From Chitinimonas prasina (GTDB lineage Bacteria > Pseudomonadota > Gammaproteobacteria > Burkholderiales > Chitinimonadaceae): 64,000 nt of DNA. A program made the translations under genes and the position numbers. The stretch covers positions 248,001-312,000 of the forward strand of contig NZ_BSOG01000004.1 in NCBI RefSeq assembly GCF_030160395.1, written 5' to 3'. Under the pieces are notes generated by a model that worked only from the letters and a program-made list of their open reading frames with translations, was not told where the DNA came from and did no database searches. Positions 27,975-38,289 of the stretch are shown here, piece after piece (positions within the stretch are counted from its first letter, which is position 1; each line of letters opens with the position of its first letter).

Positions 27975-28180
27975 GCTTCATTTCCCTAACTGGGTGCCTT
28001 GTCAGGCCACCCTAACGGGGCGCTGGAGCTTGATCGGCGCACGATCATATCTGCTGGTATGTGGCTGCACCCAACGATATCTGCCCGCATCATCATGCAG
28101 ATCGACATCGGGTGGCGCAAACCGCTCCCTGGCAGATAGCCGTGGCTCACAACCTAAGCTCTAGCAGGTATTCCTACAAC

Positions 28181-28205
28181 AAAGGGGGCGCACATGGCGC
28201 CCCTT
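28181..28205 (-). terminator. Terminator after hfq
   Basis: On the minus strand AAGGGGCGC pairs with GCGCCCCTT-like bases across a short loop, followed by TGTTGT. It lies 20 bases past the hfq stop in the 250-base gap before hflX; no gene is seen in that gap. Some read-through or a separate hflX promoter is expected. Confidence 0.7.
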
Positions 28206-28224
28206 GCTCGACGCACCGCCCCTA

Positions 28225-28479
28225 TCAGGCGTCTGCAGCCGGGGCACCTTCCGGCTTGTCATAGGGGATGCTGACCGGACGGGCAGGCACAACAGTGGAG
28301 ATGGCATGCTTATAGACCATCTGAGTCACGGTGTTGCGCAGCAAAACCACGTACTGGTCAAACGACTCGATCTGGCCTTGCAGCTTGATACCGTTAACCA
28401 GGTATATGGATACAGGTACATGTTCCTTGCGCAGGATGTTCAGAAACGGGTCTTGTAGCATTTGCCCTTTTGCGCTCAT
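28225..28479 (-). CDS. hfq: RNA chaperone Hfq
   Basis: Hfq forms a hexamer that pairs small RNAs with mRNAs. The 84-residue product from the ATG at 28479 ([19 protein letters not shown]) has Sm1 [20 protein letters not shown] and Sm2 [10 protein letters not shown], with a short C-terminus. The upstream ATG five codons earlier is less likely. The 104 bases before the gene show TTGACA on the minus strand but no matching -10. Confidence 0.98.
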   Translation of the reverse strand: MSAKGQMLQDPFLNILRKEHVPVSIYLVNGIKLQGQIESFDQYVVLLRNTVTQMVYKHAISTVVPARPVSIPYDKPEGAPAADA

Positions 28480-28598
28480 TTTGTAGTTCTCCACTCTGTA
28501 ATTTAAAAAACGACGAATATCCGTCCAGTAGTTCCTGCGCTTACGAAGATAGAATACCAGTAGTCACTTGTAGCAGCTTTTCTGTCAAGCACAAAGAA

Positions 28599-30011
28599 TC
28601 AGCCTGCTTTTTTCGCGGGCTTCCTGGCAGTGGTCTTGACCGGCTTCTTCTCACCTCGCATGGCGCCCTTGCGATCCGGCTTGAACTCGCCCGGCTTGGC
28701 GTCGTAAGGGTTATCGCCCTTCTTGAACTGTACACGCAGGGGCGTGCCCTGCAGTTTGAACATCTTCAGGAAGGAATGTTCCAGGTAACGCCAATAACTG
28801 TCCGGCACCCCCTCGAGGGCGGTACCGTGTATCACCACCACCGGCGGGTTCATGCCGCCCTGGTGGGCATATTTCATCTTGGGACGCACCAGACCCACGC
28901 GTGGCGGCTGCTGCTTCTCTACCGCCAGTTGCAATGCGCGCGTCAAACGCGGCGTCGGCAGCTTGGCCATGGCCGCCTTGTATGCGGCGTTGATGCTGGC
29001 AAACAGGTCACCCACGCCCTGCCCTTCCAGGGCAGAGATAAAGTGGAAGCGGGCGAAATCCAGAAAACCCAGCTTACGGGCGATATCCCGCTTGACCTGG
29101 TCACGCCGGTATTCGTCCAGGCCTTCCCATTTGTTCACGGCCACGACCATGGCGCGGCCTGCCTCCAGGGCAAAGCCGGCGATATGAGCATCCTGCTCGG
29201 CCACATCCTGGCGGGCATCCAGTACCAGCACAACCACGTTGGCGTCTTCGATCGCCTGCATGGTCTTCACCACCGAGAATTTCTCGATGGCCTCGTTCAC
29301 CTTGCCGCGCTTGCGCACACCGGCGGTGTCGATAATCGTGTAGGCCTGTTCGTTACGCTCAAAGTCGATATGTATCGAGTCACGCGTGGTGCCTGGCTGG
29401 TCAAAGGCAATCACGCGCTCTTCACCCAGAATCGCGTTCACCAGTGTGGATTTACCCACATTGGGGCGGCCGATAATGGCGAACTTGGGGTGATCCTGAA
29501 CCTGCTCCTCAGGCTCCACTTCAAAACCGGTCAGCACATCGTCGAGCAAACCACGCACGCCTTCACCGTGGCTGGCCGAGATAGGCCAAGGCTCACCCAG
29601 GGCCAGTTCGAAGAACTCGGCCGTCACCACACTGGCCGACATACCTTCGGCCTTGTTCACGGCAAGACGTACCGGCCGATCCAGCTGGCGCAGGCGGTTG
29701 GCAATCAGCTTGTCTTGCGGGGTGAGGCCCACGCGGGCATCGACGATAAAGATGACCGCGTCGGCCTCATCGATGGCCTGTAGGGTCTGCCTGGCCATCT
29801 CGTGCAATATGCCGTCATCCGCAACCGGCTCAAAGCCACCGGTATCCACACACAGATAAGGCTTGCCACCGATCTTGCCATGACCGTAATGGCGGTCGCG
29901 GGTCAGGCCGGGCATATCGGCGACCAGCGCGTCACGGCTCTTGGTCAGCCGATTGAACAGCGTGGATTTACCGACATTGGGACGGCCGACGAGGGCGATG
30001 GTGGGTTTCAT
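28599..30011 (-). CDS. der: GTPase Der (EngA)
   Basis: Der has two tandem GTPase domains and is needed for 50S subunit assembly. In the 470-residue product the P-loops are [14 protein letters not shown] (residue 8) and [14 protein letters not shown] (around residue 184), each with its own DTxG and NKxE/D motifs. A KH-like C-terminal domain and a basic Lys/Ala tail follow. It is 12 bases downstream of bamB, the usual order. Confidence 0.98.
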   Translation of the reverse strand: MKPTIALVGRPNVGKSTLFNRLTKSRDALVADMPGLTRDRHYGHGKIGGKPYLCVDTGGFEPVADDGILHEMARQTLQAIDEADAVIFIVDARVGLTPQDKLIANRLRQLDRPVRLAVNKAEGMSASVVTAEFFELALGEPWPISASHGEGVRGLLDDVLTGFEVEPEEQVQDHPKFAIIGRPNVGKSTLVNAILGEERVIAFDQPGTTRDSIHIDFERNEQAYTIIDTAGVRKRGKVNEAIEKFSVVKTMQAIEDANVVVLVLDARQDVAEQDAHIAGFALEAGRAMVVAVNKWEGLDEYRRDQVKRDIARKLGFLDFARFHFISALEGQGVGDLFASINAAYKAAMAKLPTPRLTRALQLAVEKQQPPRVGLVRPKMKYAHQGGMNPPVVVIHGTALEGVPDSYWRYLEHSFLKMFKLQGTPLRVQFKKGDNPYDAKPGEFKPDRKGAMRGEKKPVKTTARKPAKKAG

Positions 30012-30023
30012 TGTTTTCCTTGC

Positions 30024-31172
30024 TTACTTCACGGCCAGTGCGTGCAGGCCACCGCTCTCGGTCTGCACAATCAACTTGCCGCTGATTACCCGCGGTGCAA
30101 CCAGCACGCGGCTCTTGTCCGTACTCATGCGGGCGACAAAGCTACCATCCGCCTGCGACAGCAGATGGACATAACCCTCGAAATCACCCACTGCCACCTT
30201 GCCGTCTATCACGGCAGGGCCGCTGATACGACGGCCATACAGTGCCGCCTGCTTCCACAAGCTGCGACCACCCGAGCGCTCGAACGCCTGGATGTTGCCG
30301 ACTTCATCGCTCACATAAACCTTGTCAGCATCCATGGCCAGGCCCACATAGCTGGAGATATCGCGGGACCACAGCATGGAGCCGTTGCTCACGGCAAAAC
30401 ACGCCACCTTGCCCTGGAAAGCCACGGCACAGACCATGCCCTTGTCCACCACCGGTGCCGAGGTCACATCACTGATGCGCTCCAGCTCGGTAGCGCCCTT
30501 GGGCTGAGCCACCTGCGACTCCCACAGCACGCGGCCATCGGCCAGCGAAAGCGACGCCAGACGACCCGATGCCAAGCCAATATAGACCGCACCGTCCGCA
30601 ATCGTGGCGGGCGCGTAGTTGCGCAGGACCAGCGAGGGCTGGCTACGCACGAACTGCCAGCGCTGCTTGCCATCCTTGGCTTCCAGGCCTGTTACCCGGC
30701 CATCCACGGTACGCACCACCACCACGCCTTCGGCGATTACCGGCGGCGACACCATTTCGCTGCTGACCTTGGTCTGCCAGCGCAACTGGCCCGTCGCGGC
30801 CTCCCAGCCATAAACCTCGCCCTTCAGCGTGCCCGCCACGACCAAGCCCGAAGCCGCACCGACCCCGCCTGCCAGCGGCTGGGCACTGCGAACTTCAAAG
30901 CGCTTGGCACCATCAGGCATGGCAAACCCGGCAATACCGCTCACCCCGGCCATATACACAGCATCACCCGTCGCATCGGGCGCAAACCGGTACAGCTTGC
31001 CGTCAGAGTACGAAGTACGCCAAGCCGAATTCAGCTCTGCGCTGGCCTTGATATCGCTCAACGGCGTGGGTTGCGGACTGTTATCCGTACCGGCACAGGC
31101 GGCCAGCAGGGTAACTGCGCCCAGCACAGCAAACTTGCCTGTCAGGCCTTGTGGCATGCGGTGCATGTTCAT
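30024..31172 (-). CDS. bamB: Outer membrane assembly lipoprotein BamB
   Basis: BamB is the beta-propeller lipoprotein of the BAM complex, which inserts beta-barrel proteins in the outer membrane. The 382-residue product has a lipoprotein signal ending LLAACAG, so the mature protein would be anchored through that Cys. PQQ-like blades repeat along the chain (VYGWEAATGQLRWQTKV, VTGLEAKDGKQRWQ). Its ATG at 31172 shares one base with the yfgM stop. Confidence 0.95.
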   Translation of the reverse strand: MNMHRMPQGLTGKFAVLGAVTLLAACAGTDNSPQPTPLSDIKASAELNSAWRTSYSDGKLYRFAPDATGDAVYMAGVSGIAGFAMPDGAKRFEVRSAQPLAGGVGAASGLVVAGTLKGEVYGWEAATGQLRWQTKVSSEMVSPPVIAEGVVVVRTVDGRVTGLEAKDGKQRWQFVRSQPSLVLRNYAPATIADGAVYIGLASGRLASLSLADGRVLWESQVAQPKGATELERISDVTSAPVVDKGMVCAVAFQGKVACFAVSNGSMLWSRDISSYVGLAMDADKVYVSDEVGNIQAFERSGGRSLWKQAALYGRRISGPAVIDGKVAVGDFEGYVHLLSQADGSFVARMSTDKSRVLVAPRVISGKLIVQTESGGLHALAVK

Positions 31173-31804
31173 CAAGCCCCCAGTGCCGACAGCTTGGTTT
31201 CAACCAGTTCGCGATTGGGTGCTTCCTTTTCCAGCTTGGTCAAGGCGAACTGGTAGGCCGACTTGGCGCCTGCCGCGTCTCCCTTGAGCGCCAGCGCATC
31301 GCCGCGCGCTTCGGCAAACAGGCCGGCAAAACTATCTGCCTTGGCGGTGTCCACCATCTTGGCAGCTGCATCAAACTGTTTTTGATCCATCAGCACAGCA
31401 GCCAGACGCAGGCGTGCCAGATCGATCACAGCGTCTTCCTTGGCATTGGCGGCCACCCACTCCAGCGCACTCTTGGCATCATCCAGCTTATTCGCCTCGA
31501 ATGCCGCCTTGGCAGCCTGCAGCATGGCACGTGCAGTCAGGGCGTGGCCGCTATGGGTCTTCACCATGGCATCGGCAGCTGCGCGCAGCTTGACCGGATC
31601 CTTGGCCAATTCTGCCGCTTCCACCGCCATATAAGCCTGCGCCACCGCAGTGCCCTGCGATTTCTGCCAGGCACGGTAGCCCATATTGCCAAAGTAGCCC
31701 ACCAAGGCAGCCACCACCGCGATGATTACCGCGACGCCCCACTTCGCCCACCAGGCCTTCAGTTCGGCGATCTGTTCCTGTTCCTGCAAATCAAAAGCAG
31801 CCAT
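31172..31804 (-). CDS. YfgM-type tetratricopeptide membrane protein
   Basis: YfgM associates with the SecYEG translocon and periplasmic chaperones. The 210-residue product has a short cytosolic N-terminus (FDLQEQEQIAELKAWWAKWG), a single helix (VAVIIAVVAALVGYFGNMGY, about residues 24-43) and periplasmic TPR-like helices. It lies between bamB and a small membrane protein in the hisS series, which matches its usual place. Confidence 0.9.
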   Translation of the reverse strand: MAAFDLQEQEQIAELKAWWAKWGVAVIIAVVAALVGYFGNMGYRAWQKSQGTAVAQAYMAVEAAELAKDPVKLRAAADAMVKTHSGHALTARAMLQAAKAAFEANKLDDAKSALEWVAANAKEDAVIDLARLRLAAVLMDQKQFDAAAKMVDTAKADSFAGLFAEARGDALALKGDAAGAKSAYQFALTKLEKEAPNRELVETKLSALGA

Positions 31805-31825
31805 CTGCGAGTTTCCGTTAGCGAG

Positions 31826-32071
31826 TTACTTGTTATGCCGTGCCGCTTGCAGGGCACGGATACGTTTGAAAATATCGACCATGAACCAGCTCATCAGCAC
31901 TAGGCCAATCAGCAGGCAAGCCCAGGCCAGCTCCTTCTGAGCCAGCACCGGGTGTATTTGAGCACCTTCGCCCTGCAAGCCGACCACGCCAAATGCAGCC
32001 AGCACCGAGCCGAACACATTCAGGACAAACAGCTTGAACGAGACCTTGAGCTTGGGCGCAGGTTCCATCAT
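31826..32071 (-). CDS. Small two-helix membrane protein of unknown function
   Basis: The 81-residue product from the ATG at 32071 has two hydrophobic segments (about residues 15-35 and 50-67) and a basic C-terminus (IFKRIRALQAARHNK). I do not recognise a family. Its start shares one base with the hisS stop and it precedes yfgM by about 20 bases, so it is expressed with them. It is an addition to the usual hisS-yfgM pair. Confidence 0.65.
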   Translation of the reverse strand: MMEPAPKLKVSFKLFVLNVFGSVLAAFGVVGLQGEGAQIHPVLAQKELAWACLLIGLVLMSWFMVDIFKRIRALQAARHNK

Positions 32072-33327
32072 CAACCCTTGAGTGCAGCAAGCACATCGGC
32101 CTGCGCCACCGTACGCTGCTCACCGCCATCGCGCAGGGGCTTGATCACCACCGTCGCGTCAGCCGCCTCATTGTCGCCGATGATCAGGGCAAAACGCGCG
32201 CCCGAACCATCCGCCTTCTTCATCTGCGACTTGAAGCTACCGCCGCCGGCATGCACCGTCACTGCCAGCCCGGCATTGCGCAGTAGCTCTGCCAGGCGCG
32301 GCGCTACCCGCCCCGCCGCCTCGCCCGCATTGACAAGGTATACATCGGGGCCGTCCTGGGCGGTCACGCCATACTCCTGCATCAGCAGGAATACCCGCTC
32401 CATACCCATGCCAAAACCACAGGCCGGCGTCGGCTTGCCGCCTAGCGTCTCCACCAGGCTGTCGTAGCGGCCACCGCCCGCGATGGTACCCTGTGCGCCC
32501 AGTTTGGTGGTTACCCACTCGAACACCGTGCGGTTGTAGTAATCCAGCCCACGCACCAGGCGCGTGTTGAGGGTATAAGCCACGCCTGCCTCATCCAGCA
32601 GTCGGCACAGCCCCTGATAATGCTGGCGGCTATCGTCGCCCAGCACATCGAACAGCTTGGGCGCGGCGTTGATCATGTCCTGCATGCGCGGGTTCTTGCT
32701 ATCCAGTATGCGCAGCGGGTTAGCGTGCAGACGGCGCTTGGCATCCTCATCCAGCAGGTCGGCATGCGCCTCAAAATAGGCGATCAAGGACTGCCTGTAG
32801 GCTGCCCGCTCAGCGACATCGCCTATGGTATTGATCTGCAATTCCACATCGGCAATACCCAGCTCACGCCAAAGGCGGGCCAGCATCACCATCTGCTCGG
32901 CATCGACATCAGGGCCGTCATAGCCAAAGGCCTCGGCACCCACCTGGTGGAACTGCCGCTGGCGCCCCTTCTGCACATTCTCGTGGCGGAACATGGGGCC
33001 CATGTACCACAGGCGTTGCGGGCCGTTGTAGGTCAGGCTGTGCTCGACGACGGCACGTACGCAACCCGCCGTCCCCTCGGGGCGCAGTGCCAGCTTGTCG
33101 CCGTTCAGCGCATCCGTCCAGGCATACATCTCTTTCTCGACGATATCGGTATGCTCACCTACGCCGCGCACAAACAAGCCGGTGGGCTCGACTATGGGCA
33201 AGCGGATATTGCGGTAGCCGTACTGCGCCAGCACGCGCCGGGCGGTATCTTCCAGCTTCTGCCACAGCGCCGTGTTGTCGGGCAGGATGTCGTAGAAGCC
33301 CTTGATGCTTTGAAACTTGTCAGCCAT
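32071..33327 (-). CDS. hisS: Histidyl-tRNA synthetase
   Basis: HisS charges tRNA-His. The 418-residue class II enzyme has motif 2 around [19 protein letters not shown] and the histidine-specific boxes [15 protein letters not shown] and [13 protein letters not shown], plus the C-terminal anticodon-binding domain. It follows ispG by four bases. Confidence 0.98.
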   Translation of the reverse strand: MADKFQSIKGFYDILPDNTALWQKLEDTARRVLAQYGYRNIRLPIVEPTGLFVRGVGEHTDIVEKEMYAWTDALNGDKLALRPEGTAGCVRAVVEHSLTYNGPQRLWYMGPMFRHENVQKGRQRQFHQVGAEAFGYDGPDVDAEQMVMLARLWRELGIADVELQINTIGDVAERAAYRQSLIAYFEAHADLLDEDAKRRLHANPLRILDSKNPRMQDMINAAPKLFDVLGDDSRQHYQGLCRLLDEAGVAYTLNTRLVRGLDYYNRTVFEWVTTKLGAQGTIAGGGRYDSLVETLGGKPTPACGFGMGMERVFLLMQEYGVTAQDGPDVYLVNAGEAAGRVAPRLAELLRNAGLAVTVHAGGGSFKSQMKKADGSGARFALIIGDNEAADATVVIKPLRDGGEQRTVAQADVLAALKG

Positions 33328-33331
33328 CGGA

Positions 33332-34615
33332 TTACAGCACTTTCACGGGAATGATCTTGGGTGCGGGCGCCGTCGCCTGACTGCGGCGCAACTTGCCGCC
33401 TTCGGCATAGTGTTCGCGGACATAGCCATCGACGATGGCCTGGAAGGCCTCGGCAATACCGTCGCCCTTGAGGGTCACAGTCTTGACGCCATCAACGAAT
33501 ACCGGCGCCACCGGCACCTCGCCCGTACCAGGCAGGCTGATGCCGATATTGGCCAGCTTGGATTCGCCCGGGCCATTGACCACGCAGCCCATCACCGCCA
33601 CATTGAGGGTTTCCACCCCAGGGAACTCGGCACGCCATACCGGCATTTGCTCGCGCAGGTAGCGCTGTATGTTCTGCGCCAGCTCCTGGAAGAAGGTTGA
33701 GGTGGTCCGGCCACAGCCGGGGCAAGCCGTCACCAGCGGTGTGAACGAGCGTATCCCCATGGTCTGCAGTATCTCCTGCGCCACGACGACTTCCTTGGTC
33801 CGCGACTCACCCGGCTCCGGCGTCAGCGAAACCCGTATGGTGTCGCCTATGCCTTCCTGCAACAGCACCGACAGCGCCGCCGTGGAAGCGACAATGCCCT
33901 TGGAGCCCATGCCGGCCTCAGTCAGGCCCAGGTGCAGCGGATAATCGCAGCGAGCGCCCAGGTCACGGTAGACCTTGATCAGATCCTGTACCGCACTGAC
34001 CTTGCACGAGATGATGATGCGATCCGCCGGCAGCCCCAGCTCCTCAGCCTGCGCAGCACTTTCCAACGCCGACTGTATCAAGGCTTCGCGCATCAGGGCA
34101 TCGGCGCTGAGCGGCTGCGCCAGCTTAGCGTTCTCGTCCATCATACGCGCCATCTTGGCCTGGTCCAGGCTGCCCCAGTTCACGCCTATGCGTACCGGTT
34201 TGCCATACTCTATGGCGGCTTCAATCATGGCGCCAAACTGCTCATCCCGCTTGCTGCCCTTGCCGACATTGCCAGGATTGATGCGGTACTTGGCCAGGGC
34301 CCGCGCGCAATCGGGATACTGGGCCAGCAGTTTATGGCCATTGAAATGGAAGTCCCCCACCAAGGGGACATTGCAGCCCATATCATCCAGCCGGCGACGT
34401 ATCTCGCCTACCTGGGCTGCCGCTTCGGGCGAGTTGACGGTAATGCGCACCACCTCCGAACCTGCCTGCCATAGCTCGAATACCTGCTGAGCGGTACCCG
34501 CCGCATCGGCAGTATCGGTATTGGTCATGGATTGGACGACGACAGGCACATCGCCACCGACCGGCACATGGCCGACCATGACACGGCGGGTGGCGCGACG
34601 AGGAAGCAGACTCAT
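33332..34615 (-). CDS. ispG: 4-hydroxy-3-methylbut-2-enyl diphosphate synthase
   Basis: IspG (GcpE) is the [4Fe-4S] enzyme that makes HMBPP in the non-mevalonate isoprenoid pathway. The 427-residue product has [15 protein letters not shown] at the start, VGVNWGSLD-type barrel strands, and cluster cysteines in [13 protein letters not shown] and GCVVNGPGE. It sits between rodZ and hisS as in most Proteobacteria. Confidence 0.98.
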   Translation of the reverse strand: MSLLPRRATRRVMVGHVPVGGDVPVVVQSMTNTDTADAAGTAQQVFELWQAGSEVVRITVNSPEAAAQVGEIRRRLDDMGCNVPLVGDFHFNGHKLLAQYPDCARALAKYRINPGNVGKGSKRDEQFGAMIEAAIEYGKPVRIGVNWGSLDQAKMARMMDENAKLAQPLSADALMREALIQSALESAAQAEELGLPADRIIISCKVSAVQDLIKVYRDLGARCDYPLHLGLTEAGMGSKGIVASTAALSVLLQEGIGDTIRVSLTPEPGESRTKEVVVAQEILQTMGIRSFTPLVTACPGCGRTTSTFFQELAQNIQRYLREQMPVWRAEFPGVETLNVAVMGCVVNGPGESKLANIGISLPGTGEVPVAPVFVDGVKTVTLKGDGIAEAFQAIVDGYVREHYAEGGKLRRSQATAPAPKIIPVKVL

Positions 34616-34624
34616 GGCTTGGCT

Positions 34625-35626
34625 TTAGTTGAGTTCCAGATTGGCAACATCGACCCGGATGTAAGGCGTCAGGTCGGTAAGCTTGCCTTTGTAGAAGAGC
34701 TGGGTCTGATGACCATTACCGATACGGATACGGTAAGGCGGCTTGCCGGCAACGCTGCGCGATTGTCCAGCGGGCACCAGCTCATTGACCAGGCGTTTGC
34801 CAGTAGCATCGGTAATCTGCACCCAGCTCTCTTGCCGGGCAACCACGCGCACATCACCCGTTGACGGCTCGGGCACAACAGCAGGCACGACTACAGGTGC
34901 GGGCTGCGGCACTGGCGCGGTCGAAGGCAACGCAGGCGAGACCGGCGCAGGAGTCACCCCCACCGCTAGGGCGGGGCTCGCACCCGGCACAGCCGGTGGA
35001 TTACCCGGCAGGTTGGCCGGCGGCGGTACAACCTGCACTTCACCGGCAGGCTGCGCAGCAGGCACGGTCGTATCAACAGGCACGCTGGCCTGTGGCACAA
35101 CGACTACAGGCTCCAGTGGCGGCATGTCGACACTGGGGGTATTGACGGTCAGCTGGGGTTCAAAGCGGGTGCTCTTGTCATAGAGCCAGTAAGCCCCAGC
35201 AATCAGACCCACGATTCCCAAGCCCGCCACAATGGCCAGGCCAAACGACAGGCCGGCACGCCCGCCATCAGGCCGTAGCACCGGCAGCACCTCGTCGCGC
35301 AGGCGTGGTAGTGCGGCCTGGCTGGGCTCCTTGGGCAGATGGTTGTCCAGGTAATGCACCAGCGGCTGGGGGTCAATCTCCAGCAAGCGCGCATAGTTGC
35401 GGACAAAACCGCGCACAAAGGTATTGCCGGGGAGTGCCTGATAGTTGTCAGACTCCAGCGCCTCAATCTGGCGCCGGGACAGCTTGAGCTTGGCCGACAC
35501 ATCATTGACCGACAAACCAGCCTCTTCGCGGTGCAACGCCAATATGGCGCCAGGCGAGGAAGGTGGGCTGGCGGGGGACTGCAGCAAATCAGACTGGGTA
35601 GTATCTTGGCTCATCTCGGGCATCAT
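34625..35626 (-). CDS. rodZ: Cytoskeletal protein RodZ
   Basis: RodZ links MreB to the membrane and helps set rod shape. The 333-residue product has an N-terminal helix-turn-helix (LHREEAGLSVNDVSAKLKLS, about residues 30-50), a membrane helix (about residues 125-148) and a long Pro/Val/Ala-rich periplasmic stretch. The DUF4115 C-terminal domain is present (ESWVQITDATGKRLVNELV). The start could be 35626, 35623 or 35614. It is nine bases from ispG. Confidence 0.93.
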   Translation of the reverse strand: MMPEMSQDTTQSDLLQSPASPPSSPGAILALHREEAGLSVNDVSAKLKLSRRQIEALESDNYQALPGNTFVRGFVRNYARLLEIDPQPLVHYLDNHLPKEPSQAALPRLRDEVLPVLRPDGGRAGLSFGLAIVAGLGIVGLIAGAYWLYDKSTRFEPQLTVNTPSVDMPPLEPVVVVPQASVPVDTTVPAAQPAGEVQVVPPPANLPGNPPAVPGASPALAVGVTPAPVSPALPSTAPVPQPAPVVVPAVVPEPSTGDVRVVARQESWVQITDATGKRLVNELVPAGQSRSVAGKPPYRIRIGNGHQTQLFYKGKLTDLTPYIRVDVANLELN

Positions 35627-35690
35627 GCCGGGTGGCTCGCTTCAGGGGTTGCAGTGCATGACAAGGGCGTGATCCTGGGGCGGGTGGCGC

Positions 35691-36440
35691 TCAATCGTAG
35701 CGGCCTGCCGCCAGGCTGCGGGCTTCCTCGCTATCGGGGAAGCGGGTCTTCAGTTCCTTGGCAAAGCCGTTTTCGGCCTCGCCACCGGGGTTGAGCTTGT
35801 GCTCGATGCGCACGTTCAGCCACAGTGCTTCGGCCACCGGCGTACCTACGCGCGCCTGCCTGGCCAGCAGCGTGCGGGCAGCATCGATATCACCATTGCG
35901 ATAGGCCACCTGGGCCAAGCCCAGCAGTGTCTGGGCATTGTCCGGTTGAGCCCGGTCAGACTGGCGCAAGAAGTCTTCGGCATACTTCAAGTCGCCGGCC
36001 TTCAGCGCGCACAAGCCGGCCATCTGCATGGATTTCTGCGGGTTGGCATACAAGGGGCTGCGAATGGCATTGCCAAAATAGCGCAGCGAATCTGCATACA
36101 TTTCGCGCTTGTTACAGAGGAACCAACCGTAATTGTGATTGATGTCGGGGTTGCCCGAGGCCAGGCTCAGGGCTCGCTGGAAGCTCTTGTCAGCGGTATC
36201 GTATTCACGCAGGTCGGAGTAAACCAGCCCTTCCACATTGTGCGCCAGCGCGTAATCGGCTTTCGCCCTCAGTGCGCTCTTCACTTCTTCCAGCGCCACA
36301 CCATATTGACCGCGGGCATAGTAGGCAGCAGCAAGTTCTGTTCGCAACCTGGCCACCTCGTCGCGATTTACTTGCTCGTCAGCCTGCACAGCGGGGATGG
36401 TCCACGCGAACAGCAAAGCAGCAATCACGGCTTTTTTCAT
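35691..36440 (-). CDS. pilW: Type IV pilus biogenesis lipoprotein-like TPR protein PilW/PilF
   Basis: PilW (PilF) is a TPR protein needed for outer-membrane secretin assembly in type IV piliation. The 249-residue product has a signal peptide (MKKAVIAALLFAWTIPAVQA) and TPR repeats including YYARGQYGVALEEVKSAL and NYGWFLCNKREMYADSLRYF. The signal lacks a clear lipobox cysteine, so the mature protein may be soluble. It lies between rodZ and rlmN in the standard order. No other pilus genes are in the window. Confidence 0.9.
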   Translation of the reverse strand: MKKAVIAALLFAWTIPAVQADEQVNRDEVARLRTELAAAYYARGQYGVALEEVKSALRAKADYALAHNVEGLVYSDLREYDTADKSFQRALSLASGNPDINHNYGWFLCNKREMYADSLRYFGNAIRSPLYANPQKSMQMAGLCALKAGDLKYAEDFLRQSDRAQPDNAQTLLGLAQVAYRNGDIDAARTLLARQARVGTPVAEALWLNVRIEHKLNPGGEAENGFAKELKTRFPDSEEARSLAAGRYD

Positions 36441-36443
36441 GCC

Positions 36444-37556
36444 TTACTCCCTGGTAAGTTGAATGATATTGGTGGTCTTGCCCTCTGCAGCCAGCCGCAG
36501 AGTACGCTTGGTCTTGTCTTTTACCTGGCCTGCCAACTGGCCGCAGGCAGCATCGATATCATCGCCGCGCGTCTTGCGCACCGTCACGATGTAGCCCGCC
36601 TGTATCAGATGATCCCTAAAGCGGCGTATCGCATCCGGCTTGGAGCGATCGTAACCGGAATTCGGGAAGGGATTGAACGGTATCAGGTTGAACTTGCATG
36701 GCACATCCTTGACCAGTGCCACCAGTTGCCTGGCATGCTCCATGGTGTCATTCACACCATCGAGCATGACATATTCGAAAGTGATGAAGTCCCGCGGCGC
36801 CTTTTCCAGATAACGTTGGCAGGCAGCCATCAGTTCCTTCAGCGGATACTTCTTGTTGATGGGCACGATTTCATCGCGCAAGGCATCGTTGGGTGCATGC
36901 AGCGACACTGCGAGCGCCACAGGGCAAGCCTCACGCAGCCTATCCATCTGCGGCACCAGACCGGAGGTAGACAGTGTCACGCGGCGACGACTGAGACCAT
37001 AGGCATGGTCATCCAGCATCAAGCGCATGGCAGCAACGACATTGTCGAAATTGGCCAGCGGCTCGCCCATGCCCATCATCACCACATTGGAGACGATGCG
37101 ATCCCCCTTGGGGTCGCGTCCCAGCGCCTTGTTGGCCCACCAAAGCTGGCCAATGATCTCGGCGGTGCTGAGATTACGGTTGAAGCCCTGCCGGCCTGTG
37201 GAGCAGAAAGTACACTCCAGCGCACAGCCGACCTGGCTGGAAACACACAGGGTTCCACGGTCATCCTCGGGGATGAATACCGCCTCGACACCGTTACCGG
37301 TACCGACGTCCAGCAGCCACTTGCGTGTGCCGTCCTCGCTGGCCTGTTCCAGCATCAGGCTGGGAGGGGTGATCACCGCCTCCGCAGCCAGTTTTTCCCG
37401 CGTGACCTTGGCGATGTCCGTCATTGCCGCGAAATCGGACACACCAAAATGGTGTATCCAGCGCATCAACTGCTTGGCGCGAAACGGCTTCTCGCCACGC
37501 TCCTCAAGGAAGGTGGCAAAACGCTGGGCATCAAAATCGAGCAGGTTGACGGTCAT
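36444..37556 (-). CDS. rlmN: 23S rRNA/tRNA methyltransferase RlmN
   Basis: RlmN is a radical-SAM enzyme that methylates C2 of A2503 in 23S rRNA and A37 in some tRNAs. The 370-residue product has the CX3CX2C cluster in [28 protein letters not shown], and the conserved C-terminal cysteine ([10 protein letters not shown]) used in the methyl-transfer mechanism. It ends three bases before pilW. Confidence 0.98.
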   Translation of the reverse strand: MTVNLLDFDAQRFATFLEERGEKPFRAKQLMRWIHHFGVSDFAAMTDIAKVTREKLAAEAVITPPSLMLEQASEDGTRKWLLDVGTGNGVEAVFIPEDDRGTLCVSSQVGCALECTFCSTGRQGFNRNLSTAEIIGQLWWANKALGRDPKGDRIVSNVVMMGMGEPLANFDNVVAAMRLMLDDHAYGLSRRRVTLSTSGLVPQMDRLREACPVALAVSLHAPNDALRDEIVPINKKYPLKELMAACQRYLEKAPRDFITFEYVMLDGVNDTMEHARQLVALVKDVPCKFNLIPFNPFPNSGYDRSKPDAIRRFRDHLIQAGYIVTVRKTRGDDIDAACGQLAGQVKDKTKRTLRLAAEGKTTNIIQLTRE

Positions 37557-37570
37557 GGCCAGATCAGGTC

Positions 37571-37996
37571 TTAGCGACCGTAGACTTCGGAAGCAGCGAA
37601 GAAGTAGGCGATTTCAATCGCGGCATTCTCAGCGCTGTCCGAGCCGTGCACGGCGTTGGCATCGATGGAATCAGCGAAGTCAGCGCGGATGGTGCCCTTC
37701 TCTGCCTTCTTCGGGTCGGTAGCGCCCATCAGGTCGCGGTTCTTGGCGATAGCGCCTTCGCCTTCCAGTGCCTGGATGATCACCGGGCCGGAAACCATGA
37801 AGTCAACCAGATCCTTGAAGAAAGGACGTTCCTTGTGCACGGCGTAGAAGCCTTCGGCCTCAGCGCGCGACAGGTGCTTCATCTTTGCAGCGATAACCTT
37901 CAGGCCGGCGCCTTCGAAACGGGTGTAGATCTGACCGATCACGTTCTTGGCAACGGCATCGGGCTTGATGATGGACAGGGTGCGTTCAACAGCCAT
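37571..37996 (-). CDS. ndk: Nucleoside diphosphate kinase
   Basis: Ndk transfers phosphate between nucleoside di- and triphosphates through a phosphohistidine. From the ATG at 37996 it is 141 residues, with [12 protein letters not shown] at the start and the active-site [13 protein letters not shown] ribosome-binding site precedes it. The 293 bases to the divergent SPOR gene hold its promoter region, but no element there is clear enough to call. Confidence 0.98.
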   Translation of the reverse strand: MAVERTLSIIKPDAVAKNVIGQIYTRFEGAGLKVIAAKMKHLSRAEAEGFYAVHKERPFFKDLVDFMVSGPVIIQALEGEGAIAKNRDLMGATDPKKAEKGTIRADFADSIDANAVHGSDSAENAAIEIAYFFAASEVYGR

Positions 37997-38289
37997 GTTT
38001 TCTAACTCCAGAAAATCACAAAAAGACAAAGTGGGAAGGAAAAAGTTTAAGTCGCAAGCTGGGTTCGCACAGCGGGCACGCAGCTTGTCGACGTTAAAAA
38101 TGACCGAATATTCTAACAGCTTTGCCGCAAAGACGGGTTTACAGTTGCTGACTAACCGCAAAACCCCGGCCCAGCCAGCCAAAATCACGGCTGCCGCAGC
38201 GATTCCAGCGGCATACCGCGCTGGAATTTGGTACAAATCAAGGCATACCAAGATTGCACAGGGAGTGCCGCATTGCGGCGGATACACAA

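Noticed and set aside
28470-31256. Long plus-strand frames antisense to der and bamB
   Set aside because: Both follow the complementary strand of well-supported genes and have no recognisable motif.
35799-37574. A 591-codon frame antisense to pilW and rlmN
   Set aside because: Antisense shadow; the opposite strand carries clear conserved motifs.
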